In this document: positions 27,152-37,409 of the stretch, one piece after another
How the letters are laid out: every line of letters begins with the position of its first letter
How positions within the stretch are numbered: position 1 is the stretch's first letter
From: Psychrobacter cibarius
GTDB taxonomy: Bacteria; Pseudomonadota; Gammaproteobacteria; Pseudomonadales; Moraxellaceae
Assembly: GCF_016107535.1 (NCBI RefSeq)
Contig: NZ_JABASQ010000004.1
Span: 1-64,000, forward strand
Direction: 5' to 3'
DNA: 64,000 nt
Made by a program: the position numbers and the translations under genes
The notes under the pieces: model-generated
Told to the model about the DNA's origin: nothing
What the model saw: the letters and a program-made list of their open reading frames with translations, nothing else
The model's database searches: none

Positions 27152-28462
27152 ATGCTGGCATTAACTATCTTTATCGTGACTTTGGTTTTAGTGATATGGC
27201 AGCCCAAAGGACTGGGTATTGGCTGGAGTGCAATGGGTGGTGCGTTGATAGCCTTGGCTTTTGGCGTGGTAAAGCTCTCCGATATTGGCATTGTGTGGGA
27301 CATCGTTTGGGATGCGACTTTTACCTTTGTAGCGCTTATCATTATCTCGCTTATCTTAGATAAAGCAGGATTTTTTGGCTGGGCAGCATTGCATGTGGCT
27401 AGGCTAGGCAATGGGCAAGGACGTTTGCTGTTTCCTATGATTGTGATTTTAGGCGCGTTTATCTCGGCGTTTTTTGCCAATGATGGGGCAGCATTGCTAC
27501 TGACACCGATTGTCATCGCTATCTTACTGCGTCTCAAATTCTCACCACCATCTGCTTTGGCTTTCATTATCGCAACAGGTTTCATTGCTGATACCGCAAG
27601 TCTGCCGTTAGTCACTTCTAATCTGGTCAATATTGTTAGTGCCAATTATTTTGACATTGGTTTTGGCCGTTATGCAGCAGTGATGATACCGGTCAATATT
27701 GTTTCTGTATTGGCGACGCTGGCCGTATTATGGGTGGTCTATGCGCGGCACATTCCAAAACACTACTCCATTGCTGATTTGAGTGCGCCCGAGTCTGCGA
27801 TTGAAGATCCGCTGGTCTTTAAAGTGGCCTTTCCACTGCTCGCGTTGCTACTTATTGCCTACTTTACGACTGAGTCATTGGGCATTGCCATTTCCTTGGT
27901 GACAGGAGTGGCGGCGTTACTGTTAATGGCTATCGCAGGTCGCTGGTGGCAAGGGGGTCGTGATGCCATTGTTTCTGTATCCGATATCCTGCGTCAAGCA
28001 CCTTGGCAAATAGTATTATTTTCCATCGGTATGTACTTGGTGGTTTATGGCTTGGGAAATGCAGGGTTAACAGCCTATGGTGCTCAAGTATTGAATTGGC
28101 TAGGGCAGCAGGGTACGGTCATCGCAACAGTAGGAACTGGATTCCTCTCTGCTATTGTAGCCTCTGTTATGAATAATATGCCGTCTACTTTGGTTGGTGC
28201 ACTGGCGATTGATAGCGCGCAAGTACCTGCTGCCACTCGAGAGCTCATGATTTATGCCAATGTGATTGGTAATGATTTGGGGCCGAAATTCACACCTATC
28301 GGTAGCCTTGCGACTTTATTGTGGCTCCATGTATTGGCAGAAAAAGACTATAAAATCAGTTGGGGGCAGTATATGAAGATTGGACTGCTCATTACCCCGC
28401 CCGTACTATTGGTCACGCTACTGGCTTTGGTTGTTTGGTTGCCTTATCTGTCTTCATTTTAA
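27152..28462 (+). CDS. arsB: Arsenite efflux membrane protein ArsB
   Basis: About eleven hydrophobic segments across 436 residues in the pattern of ArsB anion/H+ antiporters. The repeated family blocks FFANDGAALLLTPI and SLPLVTSNLVNIVSANYF are present, as is VMNNMPSTLVGALAI with the following NVIGNDLGPKFTPIGSLATLLW. It exports arsenite across the inner membrane and needs no ArsA here, as no arsA gene is present. It is 81 bases after arsH, the last gene of the cluster. Confidence 0.95.
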   Translation: MLALTIFIVTLVLVIWQPKGLGIGWSAMGGALIALAFGVVKLSDIGIVWDIVWDATFTFVALIIISLILDKAGFFGWAALHVARLGNGQGRLLFPMIVILGAFISAFFANDGAALLLTPIVIAILLRLKFSPPSALAFIIATGFIADTASLPLVTSNLVNIVSANYFDIGFGRYAAVMIPVNIVSVLATLAVLWVVYARHIPKHYSIADLSAPESAIEDPLVFKVAFPLLALLLIAYFTTESLGIAISLVTGVAALLLMAIAGRWWQGGRDAIVSVSDILRQAPWQIVLFSIGMYLVVYGLGNAGLTAYGAQVLNWLGQQGTVIATVGTGFLSAIVASVMNNMPSTLVGALAIDSAQVPAATRELMIYANVIGNDLGPKFTPIGSLATLLWLHVLAEKDYKISWGQYMKIGLLITPPVLLVTLLALVVWLPYLSSF

Positions 28463-28525
28463 AATTTGAATCAATGTCAGCGTAATAGCCACGCTAATCG
28501 CAAGACATTCATTAAACTCATCGGG

Positions 28526-28531
28526 TATAAT
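28526..28531 (+). promoter_or_regulatory. Possible -10 box for rpiA
   Basis: TATAAT preceded by TCGGG lies about 70 bases before the rpiA start. No convincing -35 hexamer is seen at the expected distance. Confidence 0.35.
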
Positions 28532-28601
28532 GGCGGCGCATTTTACCTTTTTACCCTTTACTTTTTTTAAAGCGATACGTTTATTTTGCCAAGGATTTAT
28601 G

Positions 28602-29261
28602 ATGAGTGATCAGCAAGCACAAAAGCAAGCCGCAGCCAAAGCGGCTCTAAGTTATATCGAAGATGACATGATACTTGGAGTAGGTACAGGCAGTACGGTC
28701 AACTGTTTGATTGAATTATTGCCAACTGTAAAGCTTGCTGGCGCGGTGGCTAGCTCACAGGTCACTGAAGACAAACTTCGTGCCCTTGGTATTGAAATCG
28801 TTGATTTGAATTTTGCTGGTACGCTTGATATTTATATCGATGGGGCAGATGAGGTCAATGAGCATTTGCAATTGATAAAAGGCGGCGGCGGCGCGCTCAC
28901 TCGTGAAAAAATCGTGGCAGCGGCTTCTAACAAATTTATATGTATGGTTGATGAGAGCAAAAGCGTTGAGGTGCTAGGTCGCGAGTTTCCTGTTCCGATT
29001 GAGGTACTGCCGCAAGCACGTTCTTATGTTGCACGGCAATTAGCCCGTATGGGCGGTGAGCCAGTTTACCGCGAAGATTTTGTGACTGATTATGGTAATG
29101 TTATCTTAGATACTTATGATTTGGATGTGAGTAATCCAATAGAGCTTGAAAAAGAGCTGAATAATATCGTGGGTGTGGTGTGTAATGGTATATTTGCAGC
29201 CAATCAAGCTGATGTATTGCTTAAAGCAGGTAGTAATGGTGTGACGACACTTATTCGTTAA
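28602..29261 (+). CDS. rpiA: Ribose-5-phosphate isomerase A
   Basis: Interconverts ribose 5-phosphate and ribulose 5-phosphate in the pentose phosphate pathway. The start is one of two adjacent ATGs (28599 or 28602) with AAGGA just upstream; the earlier in-frame ATG at 28530 lacks such a site. Motifs [35 protein letters not shown] and [13 protein letters not shown] are characteristic. The 219-220 residue product matches E. coli RpiA (219). Confidence 0.95.
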   Translation: MSDQQAQKQAAAKAALSYIEDDMILGVGTGSTVNCLIELLPTVKLAGAVASSQVTEDKLRALGIEIVDLNFAGTLDIYIDGADEVNEHLQLIKGGGGALTREKIVAAASNKFICMVDESKSVEVLGREFPVPIEVLPQARSYVARQLARMGGEPVYREDFVTDYGNVILDTYDLDVSNPIELEKELNNIVGVVCNGIFAANQADVLLKAGSNGVTTLIR

Positions 29262-29315
29262 AAAATACTTACTCGTTAAAAATCGGTTAAGCAATGGCTT
29301 GTTATTAATCAGAAA

Positions 29316-29356
29316 CGAAAAAGGCAGACCACATTTAGTGTGGTCTGCCTTTTTCG
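29316..29356. terminator. Bidirectional terminator between rpiA and argF
   Basis: A perfect 18-bp stem (CGAAAAAGGCAGACCACA with its complement) around a 5-base loop serves the two converging genes. Confidence 0.9.
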
Positions 29357-29393
29357 TACTTACTCTTCCATAAATAGGTTATGGCTATATTGT

Positions 29394-30311
29394 TTAAAGT
29401 TTGATTTTGTCTTTTAACAAAAATTCCATCAAGGCTTTTTGCGCATGTAAGCGGTTCTCTGCTTCATCCCATACCACTGAGCGTGGGTCGTCAAGCATAT
29501 CATGAGAGATCTCCTCACCACGATGCGCGGGCAGACAGTGCATAAATACCACTTCAGGATCGGCTTTGTCCAATAGCGATGGCGTTACTTGATAAGCGGC
29601 AAAACGGCGCGCACGAGTGTTTTGTTCAGACTCTTGTCCCATGCTTGCCCATACATCGGTGACAATTAAATTTGAATCTTTCGCGGCTTCTTGTACGTTT
29701 TCGACAATACTGACGCAATGCGAGAAGCGTTTCATCAGCTCAGGGTCAGGCTCAAACCCATAAGGCGCAGCAACGCGTAGCTCAAAGCCAAACTGATGGG
29801 CTGCTTGCATATACGATGCACACATATTATTGCCATCACCAACCCAAGTAACGATTTTATTTTCGATACTTCCACGGTGCTCATAATAGGTTTGCATATC
29901 AGCCAGTAGCTGGCAAGGATGAAATTCGTCAGTTAAAGCATTGATAATGGGCACACTTGAGTATTCAGCAAAGGTCTCAACTTTTTCGTGACCAAAGGTA
30001 CGAATCATGATGATATCGACCATGCTCGATATGACACGAGCGGAGTCTTCTAGCGGCTCACCACGCCCAAGCTGGGTATCATTTGGCGACAAAAAGATAG
30101 CACTACCACCAAACTGACCCATACCCGTCTCAAATGAGATGCGCGTACGGGTTGAGGATTTTTCAAATATCATGCCAAGCGTACGACCAACAAACGGCTG
30201 ATATATCTCGCCTGCGTGTTGCATCTTGCGCAATTCGCTAGCGCGTTTTATAAGGTTTTCTAGTTCTTGTTTGGTTAAATCAGATAAGGTCAAAAAATGG
30301 CGCAAACTCAT
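29394..30311 (-). CDS. argF: Ornithine carbamoyltransferase
   Basis: Forms citrulline from ornithine and carbamoyl phosphate in arginine synthesis. The carbamoyl-phosphate site [16 protein letters not shown], the [11 protein letters not shown] motif, DVWASMGQE and the ornithine-side [12 protein letters not shown] are all intact. The 305-residue length fits the anabolic enzyme. A promoter with TTTACA and TATACT (30404-30431) lies upstream. It stands alone, not in an arg operon. Confidence 0.95.
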   Translation of the reverse strand: MSLRHFLTLSDLTKQELENLIKRASELRKMQHAGEIYQPFVGRTLGMIFEKSSTRTRISFETGMGQFGGSAIFLSPNDTQLGRGEPLEDSARVISSMVDIIMIRTFGHEKVETFAEYSSVPIINALTDEFHPCQLLADMQTYYEHRGSIENKIVTWVGDGNNMCASYMQAAHQFGFELRVAAPYGFEPDPELMKRFSHCVSIVENVQEAAKDSNLIVTDVWASMGQESEQNTRARRFAAYQVTPSLLDKADPEVVFMHCLPAHRGEEISHDMLDDPRSVVWDEAENRLHAQKALMEFLLKDKIKL

Positions 30312-30403
30312 AGTAATCCTAGCAGTCGATCGCAGTCAGTGAAACGTCATCAGTCTTTAATAGCATCGCGTCAGTGCGTATACTGGGGTGACAACAAACT
30401 TTT

Positions 30404-30431
30404 AGTATAGCGCAATTAGGCTTAATGTAAA
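30404..30431 (-). promoter_or_regulatory. Likely promoter of argF
   Basis: On the minus strand TTTACA (30426-30431) and TATACT (30404-30409) are separated by 16 bases; each matches the sigma-70 consensus at five of six positions. The leader would be about 85 bases. Confidence 0.45.
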
Positions 30432-30500
30432 TGTCCAATTTGCCGTGATTTATAAGTCTGGCAAACAGACATTACATGAACAGTGACGAGGTCAGCATAA

Positions 30501-31607
30501 TTATACTTGTATGCGATTTGGGCGAATGCTTAGGCGGCATAGTAGCTCATAGCTAATCGTACCTGCATGTGCGGCGACTTCATCGACGTGCGGGGCATCG
30601 CCCCACAGTATTACTTTGCTGTCTAACGCAATGTCTTTTGGCGCGGTACTGACATCAATGACAATCATATCCATTGCCACGCGTCCAATGACTGCGCATC
30701 GGTAGCTTTGATCGTTGGCAGTATCTATAACAGTGACATAGGCTTCATCGCTGATGACACGAGGGTAACCATCACCGTAGCCGACACTCACCAGCGCTGT
30801 TCTAGTGTCTTTCTGCGCTGTCCAACGACTGCCATAGCCAATAGCATTGTCTGCCTGAACTGTTTGCAGAGCGATAATTTGTGCGCTGAAATCCATCGCT
30901 GGCTGTAAGTCTAACTCATGCGCGCTTTTATCAATGACAGGGGCGCTACCATATAAAATAATGCCGGGACGTACCCAATCATAATGATGCTCTGGAAAAT
31001 TGACGATACCGGATGAATTGCATAATGAGCCTTTGATATCGTTGCTAACAGTCTCTTGCAAAGTGCTTAATACATCTGAAAAACGTTGAATTTGCATTGA
31101 GTTTAATGGATGAGTGTTGTCATCGGCATTAGCAAAATGCGTGGTTAGTATCAGCTGATATCCCGCTTCATGCAGACGCTTAGCCGCTGCCATAACACCT
31201 TCAGCGTTGAAGCCTAGACGGTTCATACCAGTATTATATTTAAGCCAAACCACTCTGGTCGCACTATTAGCTGGTGGAATATTGTCGAGTGCCCACTGCA
31301 ATTGCGGCGCATGGTGAATCACGCAGCTAATATCATGCTCAATGGCTTGCTGCCACTCATTATCGGTAAATGCCCCTTCAATCAAACCAATCGTTTTGTC
31401 CCAGCCTAACTGCCGAGCTTCTAACGCCTCAGTCAAGGTCGCAACACCAACACCGTCTGCTTGTTGCAATGCAGGCAATACCGCTGCCACGCCATGACCA
31501 TAAGCATTGGACTTGACCATGGCCAGGACTTTAGAGTTTGGTGCCATTTTCTTAACTTGGTTTAAGTTGTGAGTAATGGCTTGTGGTTTGATTGTGATAG
31601 TACGCAT
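30501..31607 (-). CDS. alr: Alanine racemase
   Basis: PLP enzyme making D-alanine for peptidoglycan. The ATG at 31607 with GAAG upstream is chosen over one 18 codons earlier. In the 368-residue product LAMVKSNAYGHG contains the PLP lysine (Lys32), and SVGYGDGYPR holds the catalytic tyrosine of the second domain. VWLKYNTGMNRLGF and WVRPGIILYGSAP are further family blocks. It lies directly downstream of dnaB on the same strand, an arrangement common in gammaproteobacteria. Confidence 0.95.
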   Translation of the reverse strand: MRTITIKPQAITHNLNQVKKMAPNSKVLAMVKSNAYGHGVAAVLPALQQADGVGVATLTEALEARQLGWDKTIGLIEGAFTDNEWQQAIEHDISCVIHHAPQLQWALDNIPPANSATRVVWLKYNTGMNRLGFNAEGVMAAAKRLHEAGYQLILTTHFANADDNTHPLNSMQIQRFSDVLSTLQETVSNDIKGSLCNSSGIVNFPEHHYDWVRPGIILYGSAPVIDKSAHELDLQPAMDFSAQIIALQTVQADNAIGYGSRWTAQKDTRTALVSVGYGDGYPRVISDEAYVTVIDTANDQSYRCAVIGRVAMDMIVIDVSTAPKDIALDSKVILWGDAPHVDEVAAHAGTISYELLCRLSIRPNRIQV

Positions 31608-31771
31608 AATTGGCTTCTTTATAAGTAGAATTATGAAATTATAAAGCCAGTACTGCATCAATTGGGCTAATGCAGCACTGGCTATTTTATTAAAAACTAT
31701 TTGTTCGCTTATGATTAAGCTTTAGTCTTTATCAGGCTCAGCTTTATTAGGCTAAAATTTTATAAGATTGA

Positions 31772-33175
31772 TTACTCGTCGTTCTCGAAACTAACGTTTT
31801 GATAGTATTCTGGTGTTAGGTTAATAAAGCGGGTAAATTGCCCTTCAAAGCCCAAACGTATGGTGCCGATAGGGCCGTTACGCTGCTTACCAATAATGAT
31901 TTCAGCCACGCCTTTGTGGTCTGTATTCTCATTATAAACCTCATCACGATAGATGAACATAATCAAATCGGCATCCTGCTCAATCGCACCCGATTCCCGC
32001 AAATCCGACATGATAGGACGCTTGTTAGGGCGGTTTTCTAGACTACGGTTAAGCTGCGACAAAGCGATAACAGGGCATTCAAGCTCACGTGCTAAGGCTT
32101 TTAAACTACGAGAAATCTCAGAGATTTCCCCAACACGGTTGCCATCTAGGTTTGGCACTTTCATCAACTGGAGATAATCGACGACGATAGCGCCAAGCTT
32201 GCCATCATGATTTTTGGCGATACGGCGGCAGCGTGAACGCATCTCAGAGGGTGGCAGCGCTGTACTATCATCAATATAGAGATGCTTTGATTGCAAGTGC
32301 TGAATGGCGTTCATCATTTTTGCCCATTCATCTTCATTCATTTGCCCAGAACGCAGATGCGTCTGATTAATCGCGCCCCATGAGGACAGCAAACGCATGA
32401 CGATAGACTCAGCAGGCATCTCCATCGAAAACACCACAACAGGCAGATCTTCGTTAAATAAAATCCCTTCTGCCAAGTTCATGGCAAAGGTGGTTTTACC
32501 CATAGAAGGACGGGCAGCCACGATGATTAAGTCACCTGCCTGCAAGCCTTGGGTTTTATTATTCAACTCAGCAAACGGCGTCTGTAAACCAATCATGCCA
32601 TCGGGATTGGATTTTAGCTCTTGAATCTTATCAATAACGTTGGTCAAAACAGCAGTAATGCCCACAGGTCCACGCTGTTCAGCGCGTTTGTTATGCTGCT
32701 CATTGATGCTAAATATCTTACCCTCAACACTGTCTAAAATATCACTGACGCTCTGGTCTTTAGGATTATAGGCGAGCGTGAGCATCTCATTGCCAGTCGT
32801 AATCAGTTGGCGTAGAGTAGATAGTTCACGGACGCGCTGAGCATAGGCGGTCAGGTTAAACAAGGTCGCAGGGCTTTGGCTCAAAATATCTGCCAAGTAG
32901 CTATCGCCGCCTGCACTTTTAAGGAGTTTTTGTGCTTCTAGCCAGTCGTGTACCATGACCGTATCATAGGGTTCGTTGACTGCTGCTAAATGAGCAATAG
33001 CATCAAAAATATACTGATGTCGCCCTGCATAAAAATCATCTTTGGTAACGATATCAGCAATCTTGTCGTACGCCTCTTCGATACTCATTAAGGACGCGAG
33101 CAATGCCTTTTCAATGTCGATATTGTGCGGCGGTGTCTGATTGAGTAAGTCGTCGGTTTTTTCGTTGTCTGCCAT
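31772..33175 (-). CDS. dnaB: Replicative DNA helicase DnaB
   Basis: Hexameric 5'-3' helicase at the replication fork. The N-terminal collar domain begins PPHNIDIEKALLASLM, and the RecA-like domain carries Walker A ARPSMGKTTFAMNLAE (near residue 220), Walker B LGAIVVDYLQLM, and the C-terminal SQLNRSLENRPNKRP and SGAIEQDADLIMFIYRDE. Length 467 matches E. coli DnaB (471). No intein is present. It precedes alr on the same strand with about 165 bases between. Confidence 0.97.
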   Translation of the reverse strand: MADNEKTDDLLNQTPPHNIDIEKALLASLMSIEEAYDKIADIVTKDDFYAGRHQYIFDAIAHLAAVNEPYDTVMVHDWLEAQKLLKSAGGDSYLADILSQSPATLFNLTAYAQRVRELSTLRQLITTGNEMLTLAYNPKDQSVSDILDSVEGKIFSINEQHNKRAEQRGPVGITAVLTNVIDKIQELKSNPDGMIGLQTPFAELNNKTQGLQAGDLIIVAARPSMGKTTFAMNLAEGILFNEDLPVVVFSMEMPAESIVMRLLSSWGAINQTHLRSGQMNEDEWAKMMNAIQHLQSKHLYIDDSTALPPSEMRSRCRRIAKNHDGKLGAIVVDYLQLMKVPNLDGNRVGEISEISRSLKALARELECPVIALSQLNRSLENRPNKRPIMSDLRESGAIEQDADLIMFIYRDEVYNENTDHKGVAEIIIGKQRNGPIGTIRLGFEGQFTRFINLTPEYYQNVSFENDE

Positions 33176-33324
33176 GATTGCCTAATGTGTCAAAAGTCGA
33201 TATAAAAGAGGGTATAAATGGGTATGTGACATCAGGGTTTCATTGGGTGCTGATACAGCAAATAAAACGCCACGTGCCACTATAATTGAAGTACCAAAAC
33301 CTGAGCTCGGTTTTGACTGGTAAA

Positions 33325-33333
33325 TGCTATAAT
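33325..33333 (+). promoter_or_regulatory. Extended -10 element upstream of pdxA
   Basis: TGCTATAAT is a strong extended -10 in the region between dnaB and pdxA. It would give a leader of about 170 bases for pdxA. The rest of 33176-33513 holds no reading frame of note. Confidence 0.4.
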
Positions 33334-33513
33334 GAAAAGCGAAAGTTTAACACATAATAGGCTTTTTTCGTCACCGATAGACAACTATCTATTCTAGATG
33401 ACGGTTGTAATAAGTAAAAAATCATCTATACAATATAAGTGTCAGTACTTATTTTTCCCATAAAAAATACAATAAAACTCACGACTCAATATAAATATAA
33501 AGGCGTAGTTACA

Positions 33514-34626
33514 ATGCAAGATATACAAAAAAAATTGCCATTATTAATCACAACTGGTGAGCCTGCTGGTATTGGGATGGATATCGTGCTGCTATTAGCG
33601 GCTGAGGGTAAATTGCAAGATTTTGAACGTCCAATTTGGGTCACTGCCGATAGCACCGCTATGACAAAGCGCGCAGATGAGTTGGTTGCAGCTGATGTAT
33701 TGAAAAATCCTCCCATCTGGCAAACTATTGATATCGATATTGATATCGATGCCAATGACTTTAATCTTAACGTTGTAGAGCAGATGTCGCAGCCAGATAC
33801 GGACGTGGATAGTTCTTTTATTCTGCTTAATATATCTTGTGCTGAGCCAGTTTTCTGCGGACAAATTAACACGCACAATTCAGCAATGGTCGCTAAGCAG
33901 TTAGACATTGCCCATCAGTTGGCAACCAACAAGATAGTGGCGGCTATCGTCACTGGACCATTGCAAAAGTCTGCATTGATAGAAGCTGATATTAAGCTAT
34001 TAGATGGCACGATGTTTAGCGGTCATACAGAATTTTTTATGCAGCAAAGTGGCTGTGATAAAGTGGTTATGATGCTCGCCAATCAAGCCATGAAAGTGGC
34101 GCTTGTTACCACTCATTTACCGCTAAAAGATATCCCTGCTGCAATCACGTCTGACAATGTACGCCAGACCGTACAAATTGTCGTCGATGAGATGAAAGCA
34201 AAATTTGGCTTAACGCAGCCACGTATTTTAGTCTGTGGTCTTAATCCACATGCAGGCGAGGGTGGGCATTTAGGCGTCGAGGAGATTGAGATTATCAATC
34301 CAGTGTTGCAAGAGTTCATCGATGTAGGCGTCGATATATCAGAGGCGATGCCAGCGGATACTTTATTTACACCCAGACATCTAGCCAACTGTGATGCGGT
34401 GATTGCTATGTATCATGATCAGGGGTTGCCGGTGCTGAAATCACATGGTTTTGGTGATACCGTCAATCTTACTTTAGGACTGCCGTATATCCGTACCTCG
34501 GTTGATCACGGCACGGCACTAGACTTGGCAGGAAGCGGCGGGGCGAGTGCGACTAGCTTATATCAAGCACTATCAATGGCAAACGAGATGGCAGATAAAT
34601 CGCTTATTAATAGACCGCTTGCATAA
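33514..34626 (+). CDS. pdxA: 4-hydroxythreonine-4-phosphate dehydrogenase
   Basis: Oxidises 4-phosphohydroxythreonine in the DXP-dependent pyridoxal phosphate pathway. The ATG at 33514 (AAAGG upstream) is preferred to an in-frame start at 33439. Motifs LPLLITTGEPAGIGMDIV, VTGPLQKSAL, GHTEFFMQQ, CGLNPHAGEGGHLG and MYHDQGLPVLK supply the metal-binding histidines. At 370 residues it is longer than E. coli PdxA (329), mainly because of an Asp/Ile-rich insert around residues 70-90. It precedes rsmA and apaH as in other gammaproteobacteria, but with an extra lipoprotein gene in between. Confidence 0.93.
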   Translation: MQDIQKKLPLLITTGEPAGIGMDIVLLLAAEGKLQDFERPIWVTADSTAMTKRADELVAADVLKNPPIWQTIDIDIDIDANDFNLNVVEQMSQPDTDVDSSFILLNISCAEPVFCGQINTHNSAMVAKQLDIAHQLATNKIVAAIVTGPLQKSALIEADIKLLDGTMFSGHTEFFMQQSGCDKVVMMLANQAMKVALVTTHLPLKDIPAAITSDNVRQTVQIVVDEMKAKFGLTQPRILVCGLNPHAGEGGHLGVEEIEIINPVLQEFIDVGVDISEAMPADTLFTPRHLANCDAVIAMYHDQGLPVLKSHGFGDTVNLTLGLPYIRTSVDHGTALDLAGSGGASATSLYQALSMANEMADKSLINRPLA

Positions 34627-34771
34627 GTCGGTGCCTTAGCGACATTTATCACGCAGTATTTATTGGTTAGCTTTATCGTAAATAATGACCATTTATAAAT
34701 CATTGAACATACCCTGATATAAGTGGTTCCATTATACAAAAATTCTATTACTCGTCATCCAAGCAAAGAAG

Positions 34772-35155
34772 ATGGAGAAGGTTTTGGTAATTAGATCACT
34801 TATACTACTTTTGTTTCTTTGCTTAGCATCAGCTTGTAGTAGTGAAGTAGAACAACCATTCAGTTTGGATTACCTATACAGTGCAGATCCTACAGCTGAT
34901 GCTCTGAAAGCTATTTCGAAGGGTGATTTACACGTTTATGCCACTTACAGTGGTGGTCCCTACACTCCCGAAATAAAGCGAGGGTGCGTTAGCGATGAAA
35001 ATATTGTTCCAATAAGAGGAACGTCACATGGATATGAAACTTATAAGCAGCATCAATTCAATACTTCAGTGGATTTATACGCTAAATATTATAATTTTCA
35101 AATTAAAGCTTATCTCATTAGAAACGGAGATAAATGTTTGAGCTGGACAGACTAA
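34772..35155 (+). CDS. Putative lipoprotein of unknown function
   Basis: I recognise no family. The 127-residue product has a hydrophobic export segment and lipobox LASACSS (Cys22), then a small mature domain with two more cysteines (RGCVSDE and DKCLSW). The ATG at 34772 directly abuts AAGAAG; a TTG at 34784 has GGAG at better spacing and may be the true start, giving a shorter signal sequence. It separates pdxA from rsmA, and its composition looks more AT-rich than the neighbours, which may mean later acquisition. Confidence 0.6.
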   Translation: MEKVLVIRSLILLLFLCLASACSSEVEQPFSLDYLYSADPTADALKAISKGDLHVYATYSGGPYTPEIKRGCVSDENIVPIRGTSHGYETYKQHQFNTSVDLYAKYYNFQIKAYLIRNGDKCLSWTD

Positions 35156-35400
35156 GGTTAATGAGACCATCCCATATTCTGTGTAACAGCCATTTAGATT
35201 AAATGCTTACTAATACGCTCATCAAATATAATCACTCTTATATGAATAAGGGCGGTTGTTTAGTGAGGACTTGAACTTTATCCTGTAGACTAATAGTATC
35301 AATGGTTTAAGAACAAAAAAGGCTCTGCGTCGGTTGCGCTAATGTATGGGTGGTTTAACAATAAAATATCTCAAAAATACAGCAAATTTACGAGCTGTGG
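35156..35400. other. Non-coding stretch before the rsmA promoter
   Basis: No credible reading frame, terminator or repeat was found between the lipoprotein gene and the rsmA promoter. Confidence 0.4.
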
Positions 35401-35406
35401 TATAAT
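35398..35406 (+). promoter_or_regulatory. Extended -10 element of rsmA
   Basis: TGGTATAAT fits the extended -10 consensus about 100 bases upstream of rsmA; the -35 is weak. Confidence 0.4.
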
Positions 35407-35504
35407 TCGTATTACAAAACGAGCCAATAAAAGCGCATATAAAACCAGCACATTGCTGCCATAGCGCTATAGCCCATTTATCTTTTACCCATTAAGACTT
35501 TTTT

Positions 35505-36368
35505 ATGTCCAAAATTTCGTTTGATGCCCAGTCTATTACCAACAGCCTACGCGCTGCCAAACACCAACCGCGTAAGCGCTTTGGTCAAAACTTCTTACAT
35601 GATCGCAGTGTCATCCGTGAGATTGTTGAGAGCATTCGCTTAGAGCGCGATGACAATTTGATTGAGATTGGGCCAGGGATGGGCGCACTGACTGAGCCAT
35701 TATTGGCAGAAGTAGATGCGATGACTGTGGTCGAGCTGGATCGTGATTTGGCAGATAGCCTGCGTATTCGTATCGGTGCCAACAGCCATCCAAACTTTAC
35801 GATCATCAAAGACAATGCCATGCATGTCGACTATCGCGAGCTGTATAGCGATGAGCGTGGCAAGCTCCGTGTGGTTGGTAATCTGCCGTATAATATTTCT
35901 ACGCCTATCTTATTTCATTTGCTCAGTTATGCCGATGTGATTCAAGACATGCACTTTATGCTGCAAAAAGAAGTGGTCGAGCGTATTACGGCGGATGTCG
36001 GTAGCAAAACTTATGGTCGCCTATCTGTCATTATGCAGTATCACTGCCATACCGATTATCTACTGACCGTACCACGTGGTGCTTTTAATCCGCCACCAAA
36101 AGTAACCAGTGCGGTTTTTCGTTTGACGCCGCATATCATTAAGCCAGTCGTCGCGGAGGACGAAGAGTATTTCGCGCTTGTGGTACGTGAAACCTTTAAC
36201 CATCGTCGTAAGACGCTACGTGCCATCTTTAAAAAATCAACGTTGCTACCGACATTGAGCGAAGAAGATTTTGCAGCGTGTAGCATCGACCCACAAGCAC
36301 GTCCTGAAGTCTTAAGTGTGAAGGATTTTGTGAATTTGAGTAATCAAGCGCGTAAAGTAGAGGTTTAA
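35505..36368 (+). CDS. rsmA: 16S rRNA dimethyladenosine transferase (A1518/A1519)
   Basis: KsgA methylates two adjacent adenines near the 3' end of 16S rRNA late in 30S assembly. Motifs [25 protein letters not shown] (SAM site), [20 protein letters not shown] (catalytic NLPY) and the C-terminal [17 protein letters not shown] are canonical. Length is 287. It is followed after 96 bases by apaH; the apaG gene usually found between them is absent. Confidence 0.96.
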   Translation: MSKISFDAQSITNSLRAAKHQPRKRFGQNFLHDRSVIREIVESIRLERDDNLIEIGPGMGALTEPLLAEVDAMTVVELDRDLADSLRIRIGANSHPNFTIIKDNAMHVDYRELYSDERGKLRVVGNLPYNISTPILFHLLSYADVIQDMHFMLQKEVVERITADVGSKTYGRLSVIMQYHCHTDYLLTVPRGAFNPPPKVTSAVFRLTPHIIKPVVAEDEEYFALVVRETFNHRRKTLRAIFKKSTLLPTLSEEDFAACSIDPQARPEVLSVKDFVNLSNQARKVEV

Positions 36369-36464
36369 ATCGAGTTACTGCCGATTCGTCGTCAAAGACA
36401 TTTATATGGAAATGACGATATAAGATTTTCACATATAACTATCACGTAAAGACACTGAGGATTT

Positions 36465-37307
36465 ATGAGATTTCGCCATCAGTATGTCATCGGTGACCTG
36501 CAAGGTTGCTATGCGGCATACCTTCATTTACTTGAAATATTGGATTTTGATCCTGCACAAGACAAGCTATGGTTTGCAGGGGACTTGGTGGCACGTGGTG
36601 AAGACTCGTTAAGTACCTTGCGTCATGTCAAAGCACTTTGCGAGCAAGGGGCAGCCGCGACAGTACTCGGCAATCATGATATCAATTTGATCGCTGTCTG
36701 GCGCGGTGCGGCAAAGATTAAAAAAAAGGATCAGACAGCGCCTATTTTTGCTGCCGATGATTGTGATGAACTGCTTGAATGGCTACGTCATCAGCCAGTA
36801 TTGGCTTTTCCTGATGAGCAGACGGTATTGGTTCATGCTGGCATTCCACCGCATTGGACGGTTGAGGCGGCCGCAAATCACGCGCAGCAGTTAGAGTCAC
36901 AATTGCAAAGTAGTTTAAAACAGCTGGATCGTCTATTGCCGAATTTATATAGCAAGACTGCTGATGACTGGCATCCAGATATTAGCGGCTTTACCAAAAT
37001 GCGTGCAATTGCCAATTATTTCACTCGCATGCGGCTGTGCAAACCAGATGGCACGTTAGAATTTAGCTTTGCAGCAGGGTTAGAAGCGTCTATGCCAGAG
37101 GGTTTTTTGCCTTGGTTTGAATGGCAAGTACCGCGGACTCGCAAGGTATTATTTGGGCATTGGGCAGCGCTGAAAGGTGAGGTAGACTTACCGTATGCGC
37201 GTGCACTTGACGGCGGCTGCGTTTGGGGTAATGATCTATTGGCTTATCGCTTGAGTGATGGAAAAATCATCAGGTCAAGTGCGCACTGCTTACAGCCAGA
37301 AACATAA
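36465..37307 (+). CDS. apaH: Bis(5'-nucleosyl)-tetraphosphatase, symmetrical
   Basis: Hydrolyses Ap4A to two ADP; belongs to the calcineurin-like metallophosphatases. The metal-binding blocks are VIGDLQGCY, WFAGDLVARGEDS, VLGNHDINLIAV and a later LVHAGIPPHW. The first motif reads GDLQGC where GDxHGC is the usual form, so the metal-site His is replaced by Gln, a change common in ApaH. The 280-residue length is normal. It lies downstream of rsmA, with the same direction. Confidence 0.93.
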   Translation: MRFRHQYVIGDLQGCYAAYLHLLEILDFDPAQDKLWFAGDLVARGEDSLSTLRHVKALCEQGAAATVLGNHDINLIAVWRGAAKIKKKDQTAPIFAADDCDELLEWLRHQPVLAFPDEQTVLVHAGIPPHWTVEAAANHAQQLESQLQSSLKQLDRLLPNLYSKTADDWHPDISGFTKMRAIANYFTRMRLCKPDGTLEFSFAAGLEASMPEGFLPWFEWQVPRTRKVLFGHWAALKGEVDLPYARALDGGCVWGNDLLAYRLSDGKIIRSSAHCLQPET

Positions 37308-37310
37308 TAT

Positions 37311-37361
37311 TAGGGCATGGGCTCATTTCTATCTCCGTTTTTAAGATGAGGGCACGCCGCA
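37311..37361. repeat. Decayed short TIR element after apaH
   Basis: TAGGGCATGGGCTCAT at 37311 and ATGAGGGCACGCC at about 37346 resemble the inverted ends of the elements at 25837 and 54439, with several changes. It starts 4 bases after the apaH stop codon. Confidence 0.45.
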
Positions 37362-37409
37362 ACTATTTGGCTTATCCAAACGATTTGTTAAACCACCAAA
37401 ACCTTCCCA

